A stretch of 57,399 bases of DNA, from IMG/VR virus record IMGVR_UViG_3300008448_000095, positions 1 through 57,399 of that record. One strand, written 5' to 3'. The DNA comes from a virus. The notes below the pieces were generated by a model. The model did no database searches. It was given only the letters and a program-made list of their open reading frames with translations, and was not told the origin of the DNA. A program made the translations under genes and the position numbers. Positions within the stretch are counted from its first letter, which is position 1. Each line of letters begins with the position of its first letter. Positions 9,677 to 17,651 of this stretch are shown here, piece after piece.

Positions 9677-10536
9677 TCGTTCTCGCTGTACTGCTGGAGC
9701 ATCTTATCAAAGAACTCCGTACCTTTAGCACGAACGATGTGCGCAGGAATAACATATTCGCCTTCATGCGCTCTAATTGGGATCGACCCATCAGCACGAT
9801 TGCTTTTGGGCGGGAGCGGCCCACCTGTCGCCATGGACGGCATAGCCCCTGAGACTTGCGGGCCAGATGCGCCACCCATCTGAGTAGCGCCAGCGGTCAT
9901 AGCTGGGTTCTCAGCGACCGGTTGCTGACCACCGCCCATCGGAGCGCCCTGCATCTGCATGGACTGACCAAGCACGACGATGGTGAAGAGCAAACCGGGA
10001 TCAAACTGCTGGCTAATATCCTGCTCAGTCGCCAGACCTTCACGGATCGCCATGGCCCTAAGTTGCGGATACATCTCAGGATTCTGTAGAGCCACGGTCG
10101 CCATCTGCACGATGGTGTTGAGTTCCTGCATAGTCAGTTCGCCAGACTGAAGCGCTTGCTGCACAGCCATCTGAATCTGCTGAACTTGGCGCGGATTGCG
10201 CTGAGCGAATCGCTGAGCTTCCTGCATCAACTGGTTGTTGCTAATCTGCGGAGCCGCACCGGGCTGGGTAAGACCGGGCTGACCACCTACACCGGGGGGA
10301 ACAATCGGCTGACCGCCGGGGCCAACCTGCCCACCGACTTGATATGAACGAGCCATGCCGCCGACAGCGCCAGCGATTCCAGCAGTGGGGGTTTGCATCG
10401 GAGGTTCTATCGCTCCCATATCGAGAAGGCTTGCAATCGCAGGCGGTAAATCCATGGACGCAGTTGACGCAGGAGCCTGCGCATTATCAACAGGTTGCGT
10501 TGCGTCCGGCATCATCATGTTCGTTACGTCTACCAT
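9673..10536 (-). CDS. Virion-associated protein with C-terminal GEYVIPAHIV motif
   Basis: A 287-residue protein: Pro/Gly/Gln-rich ends around a helical core (residues about 95-190, NNQLMQEAQRFAQRNPRQVQQIQMAV). The C-terminus carries ADGSIPIRAHEGEYVIPAHI followed by AKGTEFFDKML. This is a short motif seen in many phage structural and internal virion proteins, where a Gly-rich stretch precedes an xGEFVIPxxVV segment. It is coupled to the GNAT-like gene downstream. The function is not known; being encoded with ejection proteins suggests a minor internal or tail component. Confidence 0.6.
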   Translation of the reverse strand: MVDVTNMMMPDATQPVDNAQAPASTASMDLPPAIASLLDMGAIEPPMQTPTAGIAGAVGGMARSYQVGGQVGPGGQPIVPPGVGGQPGLTQPGAAPQISNNQLMQEAQRFAQRNPRQVQQIQMAVQQALQSGELTMQELNTIVQMATVALQNPEMYPQLRAMAIREGLATEQDISQQFDPGLLFTIVVLGQSMQMQGAPMGGGQQPVAENPAMTAGATQMGGASGPQVSGAMPSMATGGPLPPKSNRADGSIPIRAHEGEYVIPAHIVRAKGTEFFDKMLQQYSENE

Positions 10537-10537
10537 G

Positions 10538-10921
10538 TTACGACCTCAAGATTGCAGAAAGATTGGCGACAGCCACACGTAGGTTTTCCAGTTCTTGGAG
10601 CAGCAGCACGGCATCGCTATATCTCGCAGCCGCATTGATAGCGACTGGGATATTAGCAGACTCTGTATTGTATGTTAACACTTGGTTGCCACTATATGAG
10701 AACGAAGTCGTTGAATATAGAGGAAGTGTTCTAGCTTCTGCGATAGTTCCACTAACTTGGTTCACATTGACGTCGCCCTTAAGCAACGCAGCGCTGGCTA
10801 AGTCTTTCTCTCCACGTATGCCGCAGAGAAGCTCGACGTTTTGTTTTAGCGCACCAATCGTACGCACCTGCCAATCGGAAGCGCCGGAGAATGGAACTGG
10901 GGGGATAGGTACAAATGACAT
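10538..10921 (-). CDS. Tandem paralogue 3 of a small structural-region family
   Basis: 127 residues from ATG 10921; the frame could be extended one codon by a TTG. The ATG overlaps the stop of the upstream paralogue (TGATG). The N-terminus reads FVPIPPVPFSGASDWQVRTI and aligns with the two genes upstream, which carry the same Pro-rich opening followed by a W-x-V aromatic and a helix ending in N(V/I)ELL. The C-terminus ends in a shared helix (LENLRVAVANLSAIL). The middle is variable and Ser/Thr-rich. No known domain recognised. Three copies in tandem suggest parts of a hetero-oligomer or diversified decoration proteins. Confidence 0.7.
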   Translation of the reverse strand: MSFVPIPPVPFSGASDWQVRTIGALKQNVELLCGIRGEKDLASAALLKGDVNVNQVSGTIAEARTLPLYSTTSFSYSGNQVLTYNTESANIPVAINAAARYSDAVLLLQELENLRVAVANLSAILRS

Positions 10922-11316
10922 CAACCACCTCCCAGTTTACTGACAAGTGATTCAACGGCAGCGCGGATATTAGCGATGTCGTTCTTGATTAGTTGCAGAT
11001 CATCATAGTATCCACATGTGGCAATCGTAGTCGGTATGCTATTCCAACTACCTGAATTTGTTATAATAAGATTCGTTCCTGACACAGTCATATATCCAAT
11101 ATCGCTTATGGATATTGGTGTTATGCTCGTAATACGAGGAAGGCCGGGGTCTGTTAGATCGAATGATTTATTAAGTACTGCTTGAGTATCCAGATTGGAT
11201 TTATTTAGCTGGCCAAGTAATAGTTCAATATTGGCTTTAATCGCAGACAATGTCTGCACTTCCCAGTCTGGGACACCGCTTGACGGTATAGCTGGCATAG
11301 CAGTGAACTTGGCCAT
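10921..11316 (-). CDS. Tandem paralogue 2 of a small structural-region family
   Basis: 131 residues, start chosen at ATG 11316, one base after the upstream stop. The upstream in-frame extension would overlap the neighbour by about 60 bases and lacks the family N-terminus. It begins MAKFTAMPAIPSSGVPDWEV, has the helix AIKANIELLLGQL, then TQAVLNKSF matching TQAVLRSTY of paralogue 1. It ends in a helix with IANIRAAVESLVSKL. The central region (about 55-95) is unlike its neighbours. Function unknown. Confidence 0.7.
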   Translation of the reverse strand: MAKFTAMPAIPSSGVPDWEVQTLSAIKANIELLLGQLNKSNLDTQAVLNKSFDLTDPGLPRITSITPISISDIGYMTVSGTNLIITNSGSWNSIPTTIATCGYYDDLQLIKNDIANIRAAVESLVSKLGGG

Positions 11317-11317
11317 A

Positions 11318-11713
11318 TCACTTAACCAACTGTTGAATAATACTATTGACGGCTGCGCGTAAGTCAGCAACTTCCGCAATCATGCTATTCATATCGCTAG
11401 CCAGTACACACTGACTAACAAGACCCGGATAGGTAGACGAATTACTGTCTAGCACAGCAGCATTGGGATACCCGCTGATGGTCACACCATTCAATGTATT
11501 GTTAGGATGTTTATCCATGACCACTGGAATAGCCGTCGGAACGATGTTGCCGACATTATAAGTAGACCGCAGGACAGCCTGAGTCGTAAGGCTATCGCGC
11601 TCACGGTTTGCTGTAAGAAGGTCTACATTCTGAATCATCGCACCGAGAACCTGAACTTCCCACGGTGGCGCTCCGACGTATGGAACAGGCGGAATGACTG
11701 CGAACCTAGACAT
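11318..11713 (-). CDS. Tandem paralogue 1 of a small structural-region family
   Basis: 131 residues beginning MSRFAVIPPVPYVGAPPWEV, with helix VLGAMIQNVDLLTANRERD, the block TQAVLRSTYNV, a variable middle and a C-terminal helix VADLRAAVNSIIQQL. It is coupled to the tail nozzle protein upstream (1-base overlap) and followed at once by two paralogues. The location between the nozzle protein and ejection proteins suggests a tail or portal-proximal component. No match to a named family comes to mind. Confidence 0.7.
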   Translation of the reverse strand: MSRFAVIPPVPYVGAPPWEVQVLGAMIQNVDLLTANRERDSLTTQAVLRSTYNVGNIVPTAIPVVMDKHPNNTLNGVTISGYPNAAVLDSNSSTYPGLVSQCVLASDMNSMIAEVADLRAAVNSIIQQLVK

Positions 11714-13923
11714 TACGCATCCCTCAGTGAGATGGGCATGTCGCCAAGATGGACAGCACGGACACGAATATAACTCTCTAGTTCAAACTCAAACGTGTCG
11801 CTCTTGTATCCGCTAGGCATACGGAAAACATCAGTGCTTGTACAAATCTTAGTGAACTTCAATTCTTTGTTGACGTACAGTCTAAACGTAATCGGATCGT
11901 CAGAGTTCCAAATCTGGTCAGCAGATTCCCAATCAACCGCAGCCGTCGCCCACTCATATGGGGTCTCGTTCGTAGCATAGTCGGCAATAACGCGGGCTGC
12001 ACCGAGATTGATATAGTCCTTGGTAACCAGAGTTTTGGATTTCCAAGTCATCTGCAGTGAGGGCTGTGTTAAATCATCCCAATGATAGATGTCGCCATTT
12101 GTACCTGACGTAACATACAAGATGTTTGTCAGCGAATCATACCAGCCAGAGGAGAATGTAAAGCTGGAATCGACAAACGACGGAGTCTCTTGCTTGGCAC
12201 CGGGTTCGAGAACGATAGACCCAGCCGAGTGTGAAGCGAAGTAGGTATCCTTATAGGACGTACCAACAAGCGTAGATGGATCAAGCGATTCGTTCCACGT
12301 ATCACTACTATGAATCAGACGCGTGAGAAGCTGCGCACCAGCCGATGGTGCCCACACAGCGAGGCCGTCATGGGTTGCATAAACCACGCCAAAGCTAGTC
12401 TCGACGATACTCTTGCGGTTCAGACAAGGATACCGCGACGGCAATTTGGACTGCGTCATAACAGCAGGATCAGAACCATCAACGATGTACGGATACGACT
12501 CAGTCAACACCAGCAACTGACTACCGATAGAAGCAAGACCGACGATGTTGCTTTCGAACGACCGCTTATATCCTTCAGGCCACGCATGATATTGATTAGG
12601 CTCAGAGAAATATAGATCGTTACCGACGAAGCCAGCCAAGAATGAGTTCTGCACCACGGTCAGACCTTGAAGGTCATCCGGCGGCGCGAGATAATCATTG
12701 GTGGCTAGAGTGCTAGTCAGACTCTTATAGTTGAAGTCATCGGTAAAATCATAATTACCTCCGTCACCCCAATATCTAGCCGTACTAGTCGGAGTTTCGG
12801 AGATGTCATAATACATTGTACCAGTAGCTGATGTGCTAGCTATATCAGATGCAGTCTGAGCGTAGGTGAATGAATACTCGTCTATCACATCAACGACAGA
12901 GCCACCGGTAATGTCGAATGACGCAGAGCTACAACCGCTGATCTTGAACCGATCTTCAGCGATAAGATTATGTGGGTATGTAAACGTAACTGTGGAGACA
13001 TTAGATGATCTCGACACAGTCGTAATAGAATTGGGATACCATAGGGTCTGAAGGCGGTAATATTCAGCCTGAGTCGTACCTGACAGCGTACGATATAAGC
13101 GAATACCACGAATAAAGTTCGTACCTGAAGGCGGCGCAGTCGGAAGATTAGTGACCGTAACGATCTGACCTTCCTTGATGAATAGCGCGGTTGAAGGATC
13201 AGACCCTACAGACTCCTCATTCCATGGTGTGTACCACGTATAAAGATACGTCCGCCCTTGGATAGACCCACCAAGATCAATCGTACCACCAGTCGTAGTG
13301 CCGGACGGGCCGACTGCGTAGTAACTGAACGACGTCGAACTAATGACCGTTGCCGTCGTCACGACGTTGAATGTGGTAGGCGTCAAGCCGGAGACAGAGA
13401 TGGATGCGCCGTCTTTAATATTATGCGCAGCACTCGTCGTCACGGTGACGTTATTAGCATTGTCTCGGCTGAATGAACCCGTCGTAATCGCAGTGAACGC
13501 AGTCGCAGAAGTGTTAGGCTTCTGCGAAGGGAGCGGCAAACCAAGTTCATAAAATCCGGTCGATGATGGGTACGGCGCGGACCCGGAAGTAGCTAATCTA
13601 TAATTGCTGACCTTCGGTTTACCATCACCGGTATAATAAAATCGTTGTTCATTAATCTGGTCGGCAGCAGGCGTGACAATATCGACATCAGTTAGCCACG
13701 AAAGCCACACGAGGTCATCAGTCGTCGTATTGCGCAGGGCATAAAGCGTTCTGATCGTACCCGTTCGAGACGTAGACGCCACAATATGGGGGGTATTAAA
13801 AGGGATAAGGTCGCCAGAATACAGCTTGCAGTTCTGAGCGACCTGCGCAGCCGTAGCCGGGAGTAACTCCGAAGCTGCCTTCGGAGTCGTACCTAGAAAA
13901 CTGGTGACCTTAATTGCTGGCAT
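11713..13923 (-). CDS. Tail nozzle / stabilisation protein (tail tubular protein B-like)
   Basis: 736 residues, beta-rich throughout. Features seen: N-terminal SFLGTTPKAASELLPATAAQ; two Ig-like beta segments, each with TT(S)xxHNI.DG / YPHNLIAEDRFKISG-type HN turns (about 160-225 and 300-365); then a propeller-like half with NDLYFSEPNQYHAWPEGYK, VLTESYPYIVDGSDPA and the C-terminal beta domain. The SEPNxYHAWPxxY segment is a hallmark I associate with podovirus tail-nozzle proteins. The size matches T7 gp12-type nozzles (about 800 residues). It would form the distal end of the tail tube. It follows the lysis cassette in the late operon and precedes the paralogue triplet. Confidence 0.7.
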   Translation of the reverse strand: MPAIKVTSFLGTTPKAASELLPATAAQVAQNCKLYSGDLIPFNTPHIVASTSRTGTIRTLYALRNTTTDDLVWLSWLTDVDIVTPAADQINEQRFYYTGDGKPKVSNYRLATSGSAPYPSSTGFYELGLPLPSQKPNTSATAFTAITTGSFSRDNANNVTVTTSAAHNIKDGASISVSGLTPTTFNVVTTATVISSTSFSYYAVGPSGTTTGGTIDLGGSIQGRTYLYTWYTPWNEESVGSDPSTALFIKEGQIVTVTNLPTAPPSGTNFIRGIRLYRTLSGTTQAEYYRLQTLWYPNSITTVSRSSNVSTVTFTYPHNLIAEDRFKISGCSSASFDITGGSVVDVIDEYSFTYAQTASDIASTSATGTMYYDISETPTSTARYWGDGGNYDFTDDFNYKSLTSTLATNDYLAPPDDLQGLTVVQNSFLAGFVGNDLYFSEPNQYHAWPEGYKRSFESNIVGLASIGSQLLVLTESYPYIVDGSDPAVMTQSKLPSRYPCLNRKSIVETSFGVVYATHDGLAVWAPSAGAQLLTRLIHSSDTWNESLDPSTLVGTSYKDTYFASHSAGSIVLEPGAKQETPSFVDSSFTFSSGWYDSLTNILYVTSGTNGDIYHWDDLTQPSLQMTWKSKTLVTKDYINLGAARVIADYATNETPYEWATAAVDWESADQIWNSDDPITFRLYVNKELKFTKICTSTDVFRMPSGYKSDTFEFELESYIRVRAVHLGDMPISLRDA

Positions 13924-14064
13924 TTACTTGCAGCCGCCCTTCTTGACCATGCCGCCTTTCTTATAAGCAGGCATCTTCTTTTCAGCGGGCATCATCGCTT
14001 TATCTTTGCCAACCATCTTGCCTTTCGGCATCATCGCTTTGGATTTGCTAGCAGCGTTCTTCAT
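13924..14064 (-). CDS. Small Lys/Met-rich protein with KGGMVKKGG tail
   Basis: 46 residues: an N-terminus made of alternating Lys, Ala and Met, with the block KAMMP repeated twice, ending AYKKGGMVKKGGCK. The ATG overlaps the o-spanin stop (ATGA) and the stop abuts the ATG of the nozzle gene, so it is embedded in a coupled series and probably real despite its size. A related tail (EEYRKGGMVRKPKRK) occurs in the small gene at 18667-18831. The high positive charge suggests nucleic-acid or polyanion binding, but no function is established. Confidence 0.65.
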   Translation of the reverse strand: MKNAASKSKAMMPKGKMVGKDKAMMPAEKKMPAYKKGGMVKKGGCK

Positions 14065-14252
14065 TGTTCCTCACAGTATGCTTTACGTCGCGCATTATGC
14101 GCCTTCACTTCCTCAATGGTCTGATCCGTATCCTTCTTAGACCATGAGATCGGACGCCAGACCAAACAACTAGTCTCGGCGGTGGCCGTCGTCTTCGCGC
14201 AACTTGCCAGAAGCGGAGTCAGCGCGAGACTTAGAATCAGCAGCCATCGCAT
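14061..14252 (-). CDS. o-spanin (Rz1-like outer-membrane lipoprotein)
   Basis: 63 residues with a lipoprotein signal peptide: MRWLLILSLALTPLLASC, lipobox LASC with Cys18 as the lipidated residue. The short mature part is rich in charged residues and contains two further Cys. Its first 83 bases overlap the 3' end of the i-spanin gene in another frame, the classic partly embedded Rz/Rz1 layout. The protein would sit in the outer membrane and bind the i-spanin across the periplasm to fuse the membranes at the end of lysis. It implies a Gram-negative host. Confidence 0.85.
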   Translation of the reverse strand: MRWLLILSLALTPLLASCAKTTATAETSCLVWRPISWSKKDTDQTIEEVKAHNARRKAYCEEQ

Positions 14253-14415
14253 TCTCTAATCTCCTACGGGCATCGTCTTGTTGCGCTTTACGAAGATCGC
14301 TTTCGCCTTCCGTACGACCCTTCTCTTCAGCCATGCGAATAGCAGCCCACACAGCCATAAAAAGAACAGCAATAAGAACAGCGAAAAACGTAACCGCTGC
14401 AACGAACGTGTACAT
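14170..14415 (-). CDS. i-spanin (Rz-like inner-membrane protein)
   Basis: 81 residues: one N-terminal membrane helix (residues about 3-27, FVAAVTFFAVLIAVLFMAVW), then a charged helical tail (EEKGRTEGESDLRKAQQDDARRRLENAMAADSKSRA) suited to a periplasmic coiled coil. Start taken at ATG 14415, which overlaps the stop of the upstream holin-like gene (TAATG); a longer frame to 14523 would merely run through that gene. The overlapping downstream lipoprotein gene identifies the pair as a two-component spanin. Confidence 0.85.
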   Translation of the reverse strand: MYTFVAAVTFFAVLIAVLFMAVWAAIRMAEEKGRTEGESDLRKAQQDDARRRLENAMAADSKSRADSASGKLREDDGHRRD

Positions 14416-14594
14416 TATTTTTCGCCGGGCGGCGTAGTCGTGACCGAACGCATGACTGCCATGATGACAGACATAGCGATAATCGACCAGCCCGCCTTGG
14501 GGTCTTGCAGAAACGAGTTCCAATCAGCGACCGCGAGAGCGCCGAACGCTGCCGTCAGAGCCGAAAGAAGATAAGTGCGCCATCCGATAATCAT
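14415..14594 (-). CDS. Holin-like small membrane protein
   Basis: 59 residues from ATG 14594, chosen because GGAG lies six bases upstream and the ATG overlaps the stop of the previous small gene (ATGA). Two hydrophobic segments are visible: YLLSALTAAFGALAVA (about 8-23) and AGWSIIAMSVIMAVMRSV (about 34-51), separated by a short polar loop. Two helices, small size and a place between endolysin and spanins fit a class II holin. The C-terminus (TTTPPGEK) is hydrophilic. Which of the two neighbouring small membrane proteins is the pore former cannot be told from sequence. Confidence 0.65.
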   Translation of the reverse strand: MIIGWRTYLLSALTAAFGALAVADWNSFLQDPKAGWSIIAMSVIMAVMRSVTTTPPGEK

Positions 14595-14710
14595 AATGAT
14601 CTCCATGCGTGGGCCGCAGCCATTCCAAGTTTAGCAGACACAGATGCTGCAAGTGCAGCAATACCAGCGATCACTAGTTTCATAAAGAAATCAAAGTGAT
14701 CCGGGTGCAT
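14591..14710 (-). CDS. 39-residue single-helix membrane peptide in lysis cassette
   Basis: ATG 14710 overlaps the endolysin stop and the stop at 14591 overlaps the next ATG (ATGA), so the ORF fills the gap exactly. The sequence has a polar start with His and Asp, then one Ala-rich hydrophobic helix (KLVIAGIAALAASVSAKLGM). It could be a small holin, an antiholin or a holin partner. Confidence rests on perfect coupling and the hydrophobic profile, not on homology. Confidence 0.6.
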   Translation of the reverse strand: MHPDHFDFFMKLVIAGIAALAASVSAKLGMAAAHAWRSL

Positions 14711-15105
14711 CATTTCTTCGGGTCCGGGTAGAGCTTATGCGGAAGTTGCCAATGCGGACCGTCTTTGAACGAAGTCCAGTCGCCGCCCCATTCTACAGGG
14801 ACTTTAACATCCTTCGCTGCTTGTTTCACCACCTTCGAAAGCTGATTATACAACGGCCAATCCCAGCGAACTTCGCCATTAATCAACGGCGCGAGGTCAA
14901 CAGCGAATCCGTGAATGTGCCGTGACCTCATGGTGCGCGTAGCCTTCTTGGCAAATAACTCCCGTTGGCGTTCCACCGTACGCTTGCCTTCAAGAACGGT
15001 AAAATCAATCGGAGAAATCTCAATGGCGCGACGAACTACTCTGACGAGATCAGGGTGTACGCCTTTAAGCCGCTGCTCGGAGCGAGTACCTAGCTTGTAC
15101 CCCAT
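14710..15105 (-). CDS. Endolysin, M15 family L-alanyl-D-glutamate / D-Ala-D-Ala peptidase
   Basis: 131 residues with the M15 (VanY/T5 lysozyme type) signature: SRHIHGFAVD gives SxHxxGxAxD with zinc ligands H63 and D70, and GDWTSFKDGPHW supplies the third ligand H118 with E105 as likely catalytic Glu. There is no signal peptide, so it needs a holin for release. The full length is typical of single-domain phage M15 endolysins. It lies between a coiled-coil membrane protein and the holin-like genes and would cut the peptide stems of host peptidoglycan. Confidence 0.92.
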   Translation of the reverse strand: MGYKLGTRSEQRLKGVHPDLVRVVRRAIEISPIDFTVLEGKRTVERQRELFAKKATRTMRSRHIHGFAVDLAPLINGEVRWDWPLYNQLSKVVKQAAKDVKVPVEWGGDWTSFKDGPHWQLPHKLYPDPKK

Positions 15106-15380
15106 TATTTATGCCCCTCTTTTTCCAGTCTAGTTTCTATCCGGCTGACAATCTGCAGAATACTAGCCAGTCTTTCATCGGATCGAACTTGGCCTGTCTC
15201 AAGGGATCGAATACGAGCTTCTGCAGCGTTCTGCATCGACTCCAGTTCTTTGATTCCTTTATGGGTTAAGTCACTGCGCTCAGACATAGACCCCCAAGCG
15301 ACGGCAACTGCGACTCCCATCGCAACAAGGTTGATTATGTTTCCCAAGGAGAAATCCCAGCGTATCGGAGAATCAGCCAT
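15105..15380 (-). CDS. Membrane-anchored coiled-coil protein at head of lysis cassette
   Basis: 91 residues: an N-terminal hydrophobic helix (NIINLVAMGVAVAVAWGSM, about 14-32), then a long charged coiled coil to the end (LESMQNAAEARIRSLETGQV and RLASILQIVSRIETRLEKEG). The stop overlaps the endolysin start (TAATG). The layout resembles phage proteins annotated as holin-associated or DUF2746-like, but with one clear membrane helix it could also be a second i-spanin-type protein. The role in lysis is inferred from position. Confidence 0.6.
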   Translation of the reverse strand: MADSPIRWDFSLGNIINLVAMGVAVAVAWGSMSERSDLTHKGIKELESMQNAAEARIRSLETGQVRSDERLASILQIVSRIETRLEKEGHK

Positions 15381-15383
15381 GGA

Positions 15384-16721
15384 TTACCCCCAGTTTCCAA
15401 CGTACGTCGCAGACGCATTACCGATCTGATATGCACGGAAGTAACTATCCAGTCCGACGATTGCAGCATTAGCCGCACCGAGAGAGACCTGCGGAATTAC
15501 TGTGCCAGCAACTGTGACTCGGATGACGCCGTTGATATAAGCCATGCCTACCGTATTGGTGTTAGCAGTCGTAAGCGCAGTATTAGCCGTCGTGCTAAAC
15601 GCCTGCTCCATCGCGGTTGCCGTAGCAAGTGCGGCTGGCTTAGCTGCCGATGAGCGCCAAGACTGGGAGATCGTAGCCGTCCCACCGAGGGCGAAGCCAA
15701 ACGATCCACTCGACGAACTCATATTCGTTAGCGAGAAGGCGCACTCGAAGAAGTAAGTGCCGATGGGCAACGTAATCGCGCCGTTGGTCGTACCGCCGCC
15801 GCCGTCAAAGATCGGCTGCACCGCTGTCTGACTCGACAGCGTGTTGGTGGAAGTAAGAACCATAAAGTGTTCGATGGGCCAGATACCGCGAGTGTTCGCA
15901 GCCGTCGTGCCATAAAACACAGCGCCGTCATACTCAGTCGCACCAGCAGCAGCCGTCGAAAGGTTCGTACCAGCCACATACTTCAACGGAGCGGTCGTCG
16001 CCGTACCAGCGGCAAGCGTTGTCGTGCCAGTCATCGTTGGGCTGGCAATCGTCTTATTGGTTAGCGTATCAGTAGTAGCCCGACCGACAAGAGTATCCGT
16101 AGAAGTCGGAAGCGTCAGCGTGCCGGTATTCGAAATAGTCGAAACGACTGGAGCCGTGAGAGTCTTGTTCGTCAGGGTCTGGGCCGTAGCCGTATCGACC
16201 ATCACTTTGCGGCTGGAGCCGTCACCGACTGTTAGCAGATTATCGTCGCTATCCCACACGACTGAGCCTTCAGCCGTCTGAGCCGGAGAAGCCGCCGTCG
16301 GAAGAAGCACAGTTCCGTCTGTGGCATTGAGCGTTTTGCCGGAACCGATGTGCAGACCAACCGAAGTACCAGAGCCGTCAGAAGTAAAGGTCTCAGTCTG
16401 CAGAGTCGTGGACGCATCGCTGATGGCGTCCGTGATAGCCTGCGCCGTAATGCGCAGTTCGACAATCGACCCCTGCGGGAAGGCAATCGCCGTCGTGCCT
16501 TCCTGTGCGCGAGTGATGGAGATCGCATCCGTCGAACGCGAAGTGACCTTCACAATCTCATAAACACCGCTGGTCGCAGTGATCGTCGCGTAGAAGTACT
16601 CGCCAGCCGAGAGCGTCGGGAAGGATGCGCCACCTCCCGTCGTGAGGGTAGCACTGGAATCTGAACTGGATATTGCTGCGGAGAGATAACCAACAGCGTT
16701 GTTCTTAAATTTGACAGTCAT
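15384..16721 (-). CDS. Tail fibre-like protein
   Basis: 445 residues, rich in Thr, Ser, Ala and Gly. An N-terminal domain (about 1-110; VKFKNNAVGYLSAAISSSDS and ITRAQEGTTAIAFPQGS, an element common at the bases of phage fibres) is followed by the shaft repeat TLTNKTLTAPVV / TLTNKTIASPTM near residues 185-235 and a beta-rich C-terminal head (about 285-445). It is encoded away from the main fibre cluster, next to connector proteins. It probably binds the virion with its N-terminus and presents a receptor-binding or head-decorating tip. Confidence 0.65.
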   Translation of the reverse strand: MTVKFKNNAVGYLSAAISSSDSSATLTTGGGASFPTLSAGEYFYATITATSGVYEIVKVTSRSTDAISITRAQEGTTAIAFPQGSIVELRITAQAITDAISDASTTLQTETFTSDGSGTSVGLHIGSGKTLNATDGTVLLPTAASPAQTAEGSVVWDSDDNLLTVGDGSSRKVMVDTATAQTLTNKTLTAPVVSTISNTGTLTLPTSTDTLVGRATTDTLTNKTIASPTMTGTTTLAAGTATTAPLKYVAGTNLSTAAAGATEYDGAVFYGTTAANTRGIWPIEHFMVLTSTNTLSSQTAVQPIFDGGGGTTNGAITLPIGTYFFECAFSLTNMSSSSGSFGFALGGTATISQSWRSSAAKPAALATATAMEQAFSTTANTALTTANTNTVGMAYINGVIRVTVAGTVIPQVSLGAANAAIVGLDSYFRAYQIGNASATYVGNWG

Positions 16722-16730
16722 CCCTGTCTC

Positions 16731-17651
16731 CTACGCAAATTTTGGGCTGCGGGCTGTCATAGAACCACGCATGTTGGATAGATTGGCACGAGCGCGCCGT
16801 TCAGTGAGATGGAACAGATATTGGCGCGAATGATATGATGCTAACTCTCGGTCACCCCAAGAAACATTAGGCATAACAAGAAGCTGCTGCAACGCACCAT
16901 GAACGATAACATCTTCCAGTTCATCAAGCGCGTGTTCTTCCATGCCCTCAGCATCCCGCTTCGGCTTAAGCGCGTAGAACATGCGCATAGTGTAAGTCTT
17001 ATCGTTGTCCGGCATGGGGAGAACGAGGTACCGATTCGGAAGAACTTGGCAAATTGCCCGAGGTTCCGACCCTGCTTCCATCGTTGGGTCAAGGATATTG
17101 AAATTGCCAGAGAGGTCGGCACGAGCATACAGGAGACTGATAGCTGATGACGTACGCGTACCAGTACTGGTTTCCAGCAACAGCGCGCTGCCACTCTCTT
17201 GAGTCAGCAGGTCTGCTGCGTCTGTAGAATCTATAGCTTCTAATGAGCTATAAGTGTTTGCTTCGTTGAACTCGCTGTTATTAAACTGCTTAGAGTTCAG
17301 CGGGGCTTTAGTAGTTTCGCTCCAAGCAACATCAGCAGAATACCCGCTGAACAAGTCAGCCCATTGTGGGTATTGATACAGCGCTTCTTCGAGCGTTAGC
17401 TTTTTCAGCGGCTGTCCGTTCATCATGGCATCGAATACCACATGGACATCCGAATTTACCGGCTTGTTATACGCATACTCATATGCGCCGGGAGACAGAT
17501 TAAACGTCGGCTCTACATGCCGCCACAGGAGAGAACGCTCACAAGCACGGATAGCCGCCTTACGAATCTCACGGAGCATAACGGGCTGCGGACAGCCCGG
17601 CACATTAGCACTAACTTCTTGAATCAACGTAGAGAAAGCACGATCAGTCAT
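16731..17651 (-). CDS. Head-tail connector / tail tube region protein
   Basis: 306 residues following directly after the adaptor gene (1-base overlap of its ATG with the adaptor stop). It opens with a helical segment (FSTLIQEVSANVPGCPQPVM then IRKAAIRACERSLLWRH) and has a beta-rich centre and a C-terminal helix. The pattern, in which helices with CERS.LWRH precede YAYNKP-type strands, is one I associate with podovirus genes adjacent to the gp4-like adaptor and tentatively with tail tube (gp11-like) function. The exact role is inferred from order. Confidence 0.5.
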   Translation of the reverse strand: MTDRAFSTLIQEVSANVPGCPQPVMLREIRKAAIRACERSLLWRHVEPTFNLSPGAYEYAYNKPVNSDVHVVFDAMMNGQPLKKLTLEEALYQYPQWADLFSGYSADVAWSETTKAPLNSKQFNNSEFNEANTYSSLEAIDSTDAADLLTQESGSALLLETSTGTRTSSAISLLYARADLSGNFNILDPTMEAGSEPRAICQVLPNRYLVLPMPDNDKTYTMRMFYALKPKRDAEGMEEHALDELEDVIVHGALQQLLVMPNVSWGDRELASYHSRQYLFHLTERRARANLSNMRGSMTARSPKFA

